Of a DNA stretch of 38,743 bases, positions 32,131-38,743 are shown piece by piece. Both the position numbers and the translations under genes were made by a program. The stretch comes from DATEEG01 sp035525055. GTDB lineage: Bacteria; Actinomycetota; Acidimicrobiia; Spongiisociales; ZC4RG35. The stretch is from NCBI GenBank assembly GCA_035525055.1, contig DATLEZ010000102.1, positions 1 through 38,743 of the forward strand, given 5' to 3'. The notes beneath the pieces are model-generated. The model saw nothing but the letters and a program-made list of their open reading frames with translations. It was not told the DNA's origin and made no database searches. Position 1 is the stretch's first letter. Each line of letters opens with the position of its first letter.

Positions 32131-33243
32131 TTGCTCGGTGGCATCGGCGGCATCGTCGCCATCATCTTTTTCGTGACCGCTCATGAGTTCGGTCACTTCC
32201 TGGCCGCCAAAGCGGTCGGGATCAAGGCCACCGAGTTCTTCTTTGGGTTCGGACCCAGACTCTGGTCATTCCGACGGGGTGAGACCGAGTACGGCTTGAA
32301 ACTGTTGCCCCTCGGCGGATATGTCCGGGTGGTCGGCATGAATCCGCTGGAAGAGATCGACCCCGCTGATGCCGGCCGCACGTATCGCGAGAAGGCCTTC
32401 TGGAAGAAGTCGGTTGTAGTTCTGGCGGGCGTCGGAATGAACTTTCTCATCGCCTACGTGATGTTCTTCGGGGTTCTGCTTTCCGAGGGGATCTCGGATC
32501 TGTCCACAAGCATTGACGAGGTTGTCGCGACCTTCGAGGATGGTCGCCCGACTCCGGCAGCGCTGGCCGGATTGCTGCCGGGTGACCGTCTGGTGGCAGT
32601 GGACGGTGAGCCGACACCCGATTGGATCGCTGTGTCGGCCGCTCTCGGCAGCAGGCCGGGGGAAACCATCCCGCTCACCATCGAACGCAACGGTGCCGAG
32701 GAAGTCGTCACCGTCACTCTCGCCTCGCGGATCAACCCTGAGACGGGTGAACCCATCGGTTTCCTCGGAGTCGCCCCAGGGATCGTCGAGCGATCGGTCG
32801 GAGTATGGGAGGCCGGGGGAGAAGCCGGCCGGCAGTTGGGCTTTGCGGTCTCGTCAACGTTTGAGGTCCTAGGAAGGATCGTTCACCCCGACACCCTCGC
32901 TCGACTGGCCGGCGCGTTTGTCGGCAACACAGACGTCCCCGATGACATCAGGCCGGTCAGCCCCATCGGTGTCATCAACATCGGCAGCCAGGTAGACGAT
33001 CTCGGCATCGTTCCGTTCCTGATTCTCCTGGCGTCGGTGAACGTGATGCTCGCAACGCTCAACGTCTTGCCCCTGTATCCCCTCGACGGCGGCCACTTCG
33101 CGGTGGCGCTCTACGAGAAGATCACCGGCCGTCAGGTCAACATCAGGGTGCTGGCTCCTGTCGCTGCCTTAGTGATCGTCCTCTTCGGCTTCCTCGGCCT
33201 CGTGGGGATCATTCTCGACATCGTCAATCCAATCGACATTTAG
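32131..33243 (+). CDS. rseP: Site-2 protease RseP (M50 zinc metalloprotease)
   Basis: The 370-residue membrane protease cleaves anti-sigma factors or signal peptides within the membrane. HEFGH at residues 18-22 holds the zinc ligands and catalytic Glu in the first span. The PDZ domain is centred at about 140-210 (LPGDRLVAVDGEPTPDW). The C-terminal NVLPLYPLDGGH supplies the third ligand. I choose TTG 32131 because AGGAAGG lies 7 nt upstream; an in-frame TTG at 32107 lacks this. It follows dxr after 72 bp. The dxr-rseP-ispG order is conserved here but interrupted by two small genes. Confidence 0.92.
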   Translation: MLGGIGGIVAIIFFVTAHEFGHFLAAKAVGIKATEFFFGFGPRLWSFRRGETEYGLKLLPLGGYVRVVGMNPLEEIDPADAGRTYREKAFWKKSVVVLAGVGMNFLIAYVMFFGVLLSEGISDLSTSIDEVVATFEDGRPTPAALAGLLPGDRLVAVDGEPTPDWIAVSAALGSRPGETIPLTIERNGAEEVVTVTLASRINPETGEPIGFLGVAPGIVERSVGVWEAGGEAGRQLGFAVSSTFEVLGRIVHPDTLARLAGAFVGNTDVPDDIRPVSPIGVINIGSQVDDLGIVPFLILLASVNVMLATLNVLPLYPLDGGHFAVALYEKITGRQVNIRVLAPVAALVIVLFGFLGLVGIILDIVNPIDI

Positions 33244-33336
33244 CTCATCGATATATGCCCATGGATATCTGGGCCGATCGATCCACTGAGCCTCCGGTCG
33301 GTCAAGTTTCACCCGTTGAGGGCCGACAACGTTTGA

Positions 33337-33609
33337 ATGAGCCCTCTCGTTCTGGTCGACGCGCCCAAGCAAGGTGCCATCGCATCGGAAGTGTCGATTG
33401 TGTCCGGTGGGCCGCAAACGCCGTCGGTTCCAGCACCGGCCAACGCTGACAGGCTGACCGACCCTCGGTTTGCGGCGCACACCAGAGCGGGAGGAACCGG
33501 GCTTGGACTCCGCATCGCCCGAATCCTGGCCCGATCCATGGGCGGCGATCTGCTCTCTGCCGACGGTTCGTTCGTCCTCTCGCTGCCACTGAGGAGCGCG
33601 GACAGATGA
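33337..33609 (+). CDS. Short protein resembling the C-terminal end of a histidine-kinase ATPase domain
   Basis: The 90-residue reading has RAGGTGLGLRIARILARSMG followed by GDLLSADGSFVLSLPL, which is the G2 box and last strands of a HATPase domain. The N, G1 and H boxes are absent, so it cannot be a kinase by itself. Upstream (33244-33336) I see no matching fragment in any frame. Its TGA overlaps the ATG of the dienelactone hydrolase (ATGA), so it may be translated. It could be a decayed kinase gene or a small domain kept for another purpose. Confidence 0.5.
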   Translation: MSPLVLVDAPKQGAIASEVSIVSGGPQTPSVPAPANADRLTDPRFAAHTRAGGTGLGLRIARILARSMGGDLLSADGSFVLSLPLRSADR

Positions 33610-34295
33610 CGGTTCTTGACGCATACGTCGTCTCTGCGGTCGGCACACCGATCTATTTTGTTAGACCGGAGGTCGTCGGTCCTGCTCCGGGAGTCGCGAT
33701 CCTCCATGAGGCCTGGGGGCTGACCGAGGATGTCAAGTCACTGGCCCGTGCCGCCGCGGCCTGTGGATTCGCAGCGGCTGCCCCTGACCTCCTGGCCGGC
33801 TACAGCCGTGTGCGTGCGGTCCGCGACGCCGCCCGCGGCCACGGGTCTAGTTTTCATCGGATATCGAAAGTCGTTGAATGGCTGGGTACCGACGGTGGTG
33901 CCGATCCCGCCCGGACCGCTGCGATCGGGCTGAGCATGGGCGCCACCATGGCGCTGAGGCTGGGAACCAGAGGCCATTTCAAGGTAGTGGCGGCTTATTA
34001 CGGGTTCACACCGCCCGACGAGGACCTGGCCAACTGCTGTCCCGTCGTGGCGAGTTACGGGGACAAGGACTGGTTGGTGCGGGATCAGGGAGTCCGGCTC
34101 AAGAAGGTCCTGGACCAACACGGAATTCCCAACGATGTCAAGAGTTATCCGGATGCCGGTCACTCATTCCTCGCCGATTCGCCATCGGGCCCCGTAGCCG
34201 GGATCATGACTCAGTTCCTTGGCATCGGTCCCAGTGCGGAAGCCGGCGAGGATGCCTGGTCCCGAACAAGCGAGTTTCTGTCCAGGCATCTCTGA
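33606..34295 (+). CDS. Dienelactone hydrolase family protein
   Basis: This is a 229-residue alpha/beta hydrolase of the DLH type. The likely triad is Ser110 in GLSMGATMAL (Cys in classic DLH, here Ser), Asp153 or Asp155 in YGDKDWLV, and His186 in DAGHSFLA; Glu35 in LHEAWGL matches the DLH regulatory glutamate. The substrate is unknown; many such proteins are esterases rather than dienelactone hydrolases. The ATG overlaps the kinase-fragment stop. Confidence 0.87.
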   Translation: MTVLDAYVVSAVGTPIYFVRPEVVGPAPGVAILHEAWGLTEDVKSLARAAAACGFAAAAPDLLAGYSRVRAVRDAARGHGSSFHRISKVVEWLGTDGGADPARTAAIGLSMGATMALRLGTRGHFKVVAAYYGFTPPDEDLANCCPVVASYGDKDWLVRDQGVRLKKVLDQHGIPNDVKSYPDAGHSFLADSPSGPVAGIMTQFLGIGPSAEAGEDAWSRTSEFLSRHL

Positions 34296-34323
34296 GCGGT
34301 GCCGGATTCTCCCCAATCCCGAT

Positions 34324-34329
34324 TACCTT
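34324..34329 (+). promoter_or_regulatory. -10 box for leaderless ispG
   Basis: TACCTT is followed by 7 nt and then GTG 34337. This is the same TANNNT-N7-start arrangement as comM; no Shine-Dalgarno sequence precedes the start codon. Confidence 0.5.
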
Positions 34330-34336
34330 TGATGCT

Positions 34337-35542
34337 GTGATACCTCGCCGCCAGTCCCGTCAACTCATGGTCGGCTCGGTGCCAGTTGGTGGCGGTGCTC
34401 CGGTCACCGTCCAGTCGATGTGCACCACGAAGACCGCCGACGTCGACGGCACCCTGGCCCAGGTCTATGCCCTCGCGGGCGCCGGTGCCGACATCGTCCG
34501 CATCACCTGCAACGACGTCGACGCCGCACAAGGCTTGGCCGAGATCATCCCGCGATCGCCCGTGCCGATCATCGCCGATGTTCACTTTCAATACCGGCTT
34601 GCGCTGGCCGCGATGGAAGCCGGAGTTCAGGGCCTCAGGCTCAACCCGGGAAACATCCGCAAGGAAGATCAGATCAAAACCGTCGCCCGGGAAGCCAAGG
34701 ATCGCGGGATTTCGATTCGGATCGGGGTGAACGCCGGGTCACTTGACAAGGACCTTCTCGATCGCTTCGGGGCGCCGGTGCCCGAGGCATTGGTGGAGTC
34801 GGCGTTGACCGAAGTGCGATACCTGGAGGAGGTCGACTTCTTCGACATCAAGATCTCGGTAAAGCACTCCAACGTGCCGTCGATGGTCGAGTCGTACAGG
34901 TTGCTGGCCGAAGCAGTTCCTTACCCGCTTCACTTGGGTGTGACCGAGGCCGGTCCTCCGCCGGGAGGCTTGATCAAGTCCGTCGCGGGTATATCCACTC
35001 TCCTCATGGAGGGAATCGGCGACACCATCAGGTTCTCCCTGACCGCCGATCCGGTCGAGGAGGCGAAGGCCGGACGTCAATTGCTCGAGTATCTCGGGCT
35101 GCGGGAACGGAAGGGCCTCGATCTCATTGCTTGCCCCTCCTGCGGCCGGGCCGACGTCGATGTGATCAGGATCGCCGCCGAGGCTCAAACCGCTCTCGAG
35201 GCGCTGAACATTCCGATCCAGGTAGCCGTTATGGGTTGCGTGGTCAACGGCCCCGGCGAGGCTCGGGAAGCCGATCTCGGCATTGCCGGCGGCCGCGGCA
35301 AGGGTCACCTGTTCGTGAAAGGCCAGGTCATCCGGGTCGTCCCGGAGGCGGAAATGGTTTCGGCCCTGGTGGAAGAAGCGAAGCGGATTTCCACCGAGGG
35401 AGTCGAAGCAAGGCTGGCTGCGGCCGACTGGGACGCTGCCGCCATTGCCGAGGCAACGAAGGGCGAGTTGATCCAGATCCAGGGCGACGTCAACCATGTC
35501 GAGATCAGGCGGCGCGCTGTAGCGGACACCGCCCAGGGCTAA
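34337..35542 (+). CDS. ispG: 4-hydroxy-3-methylbut-2-enyl-diphosphate synthase
   Basis: The 401-residue iron-sulphur enzyme converts MEcPP to HMBPP, the penultimate step of the MEP pathway. The TIM-barrel part is typical (VQSMCTTKTADVDGTLAQV, IADVHFQYRLAL, RLNPGNIR). The [4Fe-4S] cysteines are in ACPSCGR and VMGCVVNGPGE. The last 45 or so residues extend past the usual end. I choose GTG 34337 over an upstream open frame that only shadows the hydrolase gene, because the conserved N-terminus (PRRQSRQLMVGSVPVGGG) starts there. Its stop overlaps the convergent hydrolase by 4 bp. Confidence 0.95.
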   Translation: MIPRRQSRQLMVGSVPVGGGAPVTVQSMCTTKTADVDGTLAQVYALAGAGADIVRITCNDVDAAQGLAEIIPRSPVPIIADVHFQYRLALAAMEAGVQGLRLNPGNIRKEDQIKTVAREAKDRGISIRIGVNAGSLDKDLLDRFGAPVPEALVESALTEVRYLEEVDFFDIKISVKHSNVPSMVESYRLLAEAVPYPLHLGVTEAGPPPGGLIKSVAGISTLLMEGIGDTIRFSLTADPVEEAKAGRQLLEYLGLRERKGLDLIACPSCGRADVDVIRIAAEAQTALEALNIPIQVAVMGCVVNGPGEAREADLGIAGGRGKGHLFVKGQVIRVVPEAEMVSALVEEAKRISTEGVEARLAAADWDAAAIAEATKGELIQIQGDVNHVEIRRRAVADTAQG

Positions 35543-36393
35543 GTCGTTGCTCGGCCAAGACGGTCGATGAAGTCCACGAGGTCGGCGGCCACTCTCTCGG
35601 GTTGCTCCCATAGAACGAGGTGGCCGGTGTCTTCGTACACGAGGAGCCTTGACCCTGGGATCGCAGCCTGGAGTGCCTTTTGGTCTTCACGATGGAGAAG
35701 CTCGTCGCGAGCGCCCCAAATGATCAGTGTCGGTGCGGTGATAGTGGTGATGTCGGTTGGGGGGATCGCTCTTGTGAGACCTTCGAGTGCAAGCTCCCAT
35801 ACTCGGGCCGGCATTGCGAGGCCGTCGGCTACTCGATCGTCGATGTACCAGTCGGGTACTGGATGGAAGCGCGGAAACCACTCCAAGGAGGCCCGGACCC
35901 ACTCGGGATCGATCGGGTCGGTCAACCTCTCGACTTCGTCTGCGAAGGAGGGTCGGCCCTGAAGGGTTCTGGGCGATCCCACCAGGACCAGTCCTGCAAC
36001 ACGATGCGGGGAGGCGGCCGCAACTTGTTGGGCAACGAAGCCGCCGCTCGAGGATCCCATGAGGATCGCGGACTCGATGTTGACGGCGTCCATGAATGCC
36101 TTGACATCGGAGGCAAAGTCTGAGAGGCCATAGCCAGCCGCGGGCCTGTCGGCCCAGCCGTGGCCGCGCTGATCCATCGCTAACGTCCGCAGGGATGGCG
36201 GCAACAGCGGTAGGAGTTGGTCGAAACTGCCTTTGCTCTCACCCCAGGCGTGGATGAGGACGACAGGTACGCCCGTCGGACTTCCCTGTTGGACGTACGG
36301 AAGAGTGATGCCATTTGCCAAGCGGGCGGAGCGGACTTCGATGTCCACCCTCTGGATCGTAGGCAGTCGCCTGATGTTCTGATCTTCGATCAT
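35539..36393 (-). CDS. Alpha/beta hydrolase
   Basis: This is a hydrolase of about 284 residues. The nucleophile elbow is ILMGSSSGGFVAQQ, the acid is in IIWGARDELLHRED, and the histidine is in YEDTGHLVLWEQP; the oxyanion block is LIHAWGESKGS. It is a lipase/esterase or haloperoxidase-like fold with unknown substrate. The frame is open up to ATG 36444, but that start would share CATG with the divergent gene's ATG 36443, so I favour ATG 36393, with AAGG 9 nt upstream. The N-terminal extension of 17 residues is therefore uncertain. Confidence 0.85.
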   Translation of the reverse strand: MIEDQNIRRLPTIQRVDIEVRSARLANGITLPYVQQGSPTGVPVVLIHAWGESKGSFDQLLPLLPPSLRTLAMDQRGHGWADRPAAGYGLSDFASDVKAFMDAVNIESAILMGSSSGGFVAQQVAAASPHRVAGLVLVGSPRTLQGRPSFADEVERLTDPIDPEWVRASLEWFPRFHPVPDWYIDDRVADGLAMPARVWELALEGLTRAIPPTDITTITAPTLIIWGARDELLHREDQKALQAAIPGSRLLVYEDTGHLVLWEQPERVAADLVDFIDRLGRATT

Positions 36394-36442
36394 CCGACGA
36401 TGCCTTGCGAGCGGAGAAGGGGCTGTCGGTACCATTGGCACC

Positions 36443-37337
36443 ATGACGTTCCGTGACGTGCGGTCGACTGTGTTCGAGACTCACGCGAGAGGCGACTATC
36501 AGGCCTCGCTTGATGCGATCGACGCCTACCGGGGCGAGGGCGACGACGAGCAAACGGACTTGTCCTTTTGGCGTGTGTGTTTGCTGAGCCGGATGGGTCG
36601 TATCGATGAAGCCTGTGCTGAGTTCTCGAGGCGAATGGATCAGGGCTCCTGGTGGGGTGAGGGAATGCTCCGAGACCCAGACCTTGAGAACATGCGAACT
36701 CATCCCAAATGGAATGGGCTTGTGAATGCGAGCCTGGAGTTCGCGCAGCGCGAAGCGAGTGTGGCTAGATCCCTCGATCGACAAGCTGCCAGAAGGTGAT
36801 GTGCGAGCGACCTTGGTCGCATTCCACGGTGGCGCCGAGCGTCCGGAGATGATGGTTGATCGGTGTGCTTCCGCCCTCGAACGGGGTTGGAGGGTCGTGG
36901 CCCTTTATTGAACCGCCCCGGCCGCTTCGAACAGGTTCGGTTGGCATTTGACCAACAGTGAGGAGGTGGTGAAGCACCAGCTTGAAGAGATCGGGAACGT
37001 TGCTGGGCCGATCTTGATCGGCTTTTCGCAAGGTAGCGGTTTGGCTGGCTACCTCGCCTGGAGCGGTCAGGTCGCAAGTGCCGGAATGATCCTGGTTGCG
37101 CCAGCGATGGGGATCAGGGGAGTCCCGATACCAAATCAGAAACTTGCCCCGGTGAAGACGTACTTGCTGGTCGGCAGCGACGACTGGGCACTCGAAGATT
37201 CCCGCCACGCGGCCAAGGCGCTCGATCAGTCTGGTGTCCCGGTCAGGCTCGATGTGCGGCCCGGCATGGGACATGACTGGCCGGAAGACTTCGACAAGAT
37301 TCTGCAAGACGCAGTGGAATGGATCCTCAGCGGATGA
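36443..37337 (+). pseudogene. Broken TPR-hydrolase gene (one frameshift, one in-frame stop)
   Basis: Three pieces together resemble one protein: an N-terminal TPR-like part (36443-36799, with LSFWRVCLLSRMGRIDEA and WWGEGMLRDPDLENMR) followed by a carboxylesterase/phospholipase-like hydrolase. Near 36755-36765 the sense shifts to the +1 frame, which reads RVWLDPSIDKLPEGDVRA then TLVAFHGGAERP up to ...RVVALY. A TGA at 36909-36911 interrupts, and the same frame continues through PAASNRFGWHL to GPILIGFSQGSGLAGYLAW and GMGHDWPEDFDKIL, ending at 37337. The GFSQGSG nucleophile motif and GMGH histidine survive. At least two lesions in 900 bp favour decay over sequencing error. The hydrolase part may still be made as a fragment. 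Confidence 0.8.
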
Positions 37338-37343
37338 AGTGTT

Positions 37344-38465
37344 CTAGCCCGGCGGTCCGTGGTTTTGGGGTTTGAGTAGTTGTCGGCGGTGGACGGGGGA
37401 TTGGGGGTCGATCCGGTAGCCGTGTCCGTGGATGGCGACGTGATGGTGGTACCAGCACAACGTGGCGAGGTTGTCGGGGTGGTGGTTGCCGCCGTGGGAT
37501 CGTTGGCGGATGTGGTGGGGTTGGAGCCGGTAGCGGCTGTGGCATCCTTCGATGGAGCATTGGTTTTGGTCTCGCCAGGCGACGTAGCGGCGGATGTGGC
37601 TGGGGATGGCTTCTCCCATGTCGGAGTAGGAGACGGGGTGGAGTCCGTCGGTGACGATGAGGCGGATCTGGCCGGTGCAGAGGATCTCTGAGAGGGTGTT
37701 GGGTCCGACTCGGGGTCCGGTGGAGACGGTGGCGCCCTGCTCACCGAAGGATTGGGCGGCGAGGTTGGCGTCGATGAACACTTCGGCCACTGTCACCGCC
37801 CGGCCTGTCCCTGATCCTTCGGTTCCGCTGGTGAGGGAGTCGAGGCAGATGGAGGTGAGGGCGTCGGCTCGTCGCTGTCCCTGCCCTTGGTGGGGCAGGA
37901 CTGGGAATTCGGTCTCGCGTTGGGAGAGGGCTTTTTCGATGATGCGGCCGTCTACTCCGGGGAGTTGGCCCCACAGTTTGAAGGTCGATTCGTCCAGGGA
38001 GGGTTGGATCACCAGATAGCGGTATTCGAACAGGTCGGTTTCGTCGGCCGGGTTGATGTGGCGGAGGCGGTCTAACAGGCCGTAGAGCCGTCCCAACGAA
38101 TAGTTTTCGGCGACTTCGGTGAACTCTTCGCCTGGGAGGCCGGCGTGGCGGAGTTTGACCAAAGCCGCCGCCCGGTCCAACCCCCACCTCCCTTCGGTCA
38201 TCGCGGCATCGATTTCGGGGTCGGCGGTGTGGGCTAGTTGGGTGAGCCGGTTAGAAGTCTGCTGAGACAAGTCGAGTTGGGCTGAGGTCCAGTCACCCAT
38301 GGTGCGGGCTCCGTCACCGCAGTCGACCTGGTAGCGGCCCAACTGGCGGATCAACACCACTTGACGGGCCCGGAGTTTGGTGATCTCCCGTTCATAGGCA
38401 GCCAACTCCTGCTGCCACGAGTCGATCTGTTGACCGACCGTCCCGCTCTCACCCCACCCATCCAT
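37344..38465 (-). CDS. DUF222 and HNH endonuclease domain protein
   Basis: The 373-residue protein has a DUF222-type helical N-terminal half and a C-terminal HNH nuclease: CSIEGCHSRYRLQPHHIRQR and DNLATLCWYHHHVAIHG. This is the family of the mycobacterial 13E12 repeats, multi-copy in many actinobacteria and thought to be mobile or recombinogenic. The ATG at 38465 has no Shine-Dalgarno sequence; TACTGT lies 5 nt before it on the minus strand, so it may be leaderless. Upstream are a TGTCACACCC stretch and the long direct repeat. It converges on the broken hydrolase gene, 6 bp apart. Confidence 0.9.
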   Translation of the reverse strand: MDGWGESGTVGQQIDSWQQELAAYEREITKLRARQVVLIRQLGRYQVDCGDGARTMGDWTSAQLDLSQQTSNRLTQLAHTADPEIDAAMTEGRWGLDRAAALVKLRHAGLPGEEFTEVAENYSLGRLYGLLDRLRHINPADETDLFEYRYLVIQPSLDESTFKLWGQLPGVDGRIIEKALSQRETEFPVLPHQGQGQRRADALTSICLDSLTSGTEGSGTGRAVTVAEVFIDANLAAQSFGEQGATVSTGPRVGPNTLSEILCTGQIRLIVTDGLHPVSYSDMGEAIPSHIRRYVAWRDQNQCSIEGCHSRYRLQPHHIRQRSHGGNHHPDNLATLCWYHHHVAIHGHGYRIDPQSPVHRRQLLKPQNHGPPG

Positions 38466-38528
38466 ATGAAACAGTATGGAGGCTGGGTGTGACAGAAAAC
38501 CCTGATAGAACCTGACGATTCGAAGAAA

Positions 38529-38743
38529 TCCGAGACGTGCCGGCGGCGGCCTTCGGGATGGGCTGCGGCCGGAGTTCGCCCACCCCCCTCGACCTCGCTC
38601 CGCTTCGATCTGTCCCCCCGCAAGCAGGGGGACAGCAAACCAGACCCCTCACCCTTTTCCTTCGCTGACTCTTCTCTCCGAGACGTGCCGGCGGCGGCCT
38701 TCGGGATGGGCTGCGGCCGGAGTTCGCCCACCCCCCTCGACCT
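38529..38743. repeat. Direct repeat of at least 67 bp, period 148 bp, running off the window
   Basis: The segment 38529-38595 (TCCGAGACGTGCCGGCGGCG ... CCCCTCGACCT) recurs at 38677-38743, exactly 148 bp later and cut by the window end. Between them, CTGTCCCCC (38610-38618) and GGGGGACAG (38627-38635) form a perfect 9-bp inverted repeat with an 8-nt loop. The array lies just upstream of the HNH gene start. Nothing coding is evident in 38466-38743. Confidence 0.85.

Noticed and set aside
34739..35611. A 290-residue minus-strand frame opposite ispG
   Set aside because: Antisense shadow of an ispG frame with all catalytic motifs.
36909..36911. TGA recoded as an amino acid
   Set aside because: TGA ends many intact genes here, and the same gene also has a frameshift, so decay is simpler.
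38529..38743. CRISPR array
   Set aside because: Only two copies with a 67-bp or longer repeat and 81-bp gap, and no cas genes.

Overview
The window is high-GC bacterial chromosome, probably from an actinobacterium, with Acidimicrobiia-like lineages the best guess. This is inference from gene content and order: a conserved ffh-rpsP-khpA-rimM / trmD-rplS-lepB-yraN / comM-dprA-xerC-sigma(WhiG/FliA) / rpsB-tsf-pyrH-frr-cdsA-dxr-rseP-ispG order, an MmpL transporter, a DUF4097 gene next to a HicB-like gene and a LiaRS-like two-component system, a DUF222-HNH gene, and several apparently leaderless genes with TANNNT -10 boxes just before the start codon.

Layout. 1-386 looks like the 3' part of a group II intron RNA (domain V- and VI-like folds) abutting the start codon of a molybdopterin oxidoreductase gene (390-2438). 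A perfect hairpin separates it from convergent ppc (5214-2482). A frameshifted YCII-like gene follows, then ffh, rpsP, khpA and rimM. Between rimM and trmD the usual cluster is interrupted by about 6.7 kb: a Gmad2-domain lipoprotein, a thiolase, a histidine kinase/response regulator pair, a HicB-like protein with a DUF4097 protein, a strong terminator, and an acyl-CoA dehydrogenase that overlaps trmD. After trmD-rplS-lepB-yraN comes a second interruption of about 5.3 kb: an ABC exporter pair, a 36-residue membrane protein with a zinc-ribbon protein, an enoyl-CoA hydratase and an MmpL transporter. Then come comM, dprA, xerC, the sigma factor and the long rpsB operon through rseP. A histidine-kinase C-terminal fragment, a dienelactone hydrolase, ispG, an alpha/beta hydrolase, a broken TPR-hydrolase gene and a DUF222-HNH gene beside a direct repeat of at least 67 bp close the window.

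How the genes work together. Most are housekeeping: protein targeting and secretion (ffh, lepB, rseP), ribosome parts and maturation (rpsP, rplS, rpsB, khpA, rimM, trmD), elongation and recycling (tsf, frr), UMP phosphorylation (pyrH), phospholipid precursor (cdsA), the MEP isoprenoid pathway (dxr, ispG), DNA uptake and recombination (comM, dprA, xerC) and C4 anaplerosis (ppc). Thiolase, acyl-CoA dehydrogenase and enoyl-CoA hydratase point to fatty-acid or related acyl-CoA breakdown. I found no CRISPR array, tRNA or rRNA. The most unusual things are the intron-gene junction, period-7 tandem repeats at three gene junctions, a probable CTG start for lepB, leaderless starts, and four damaged or fragmentary genes or elements.
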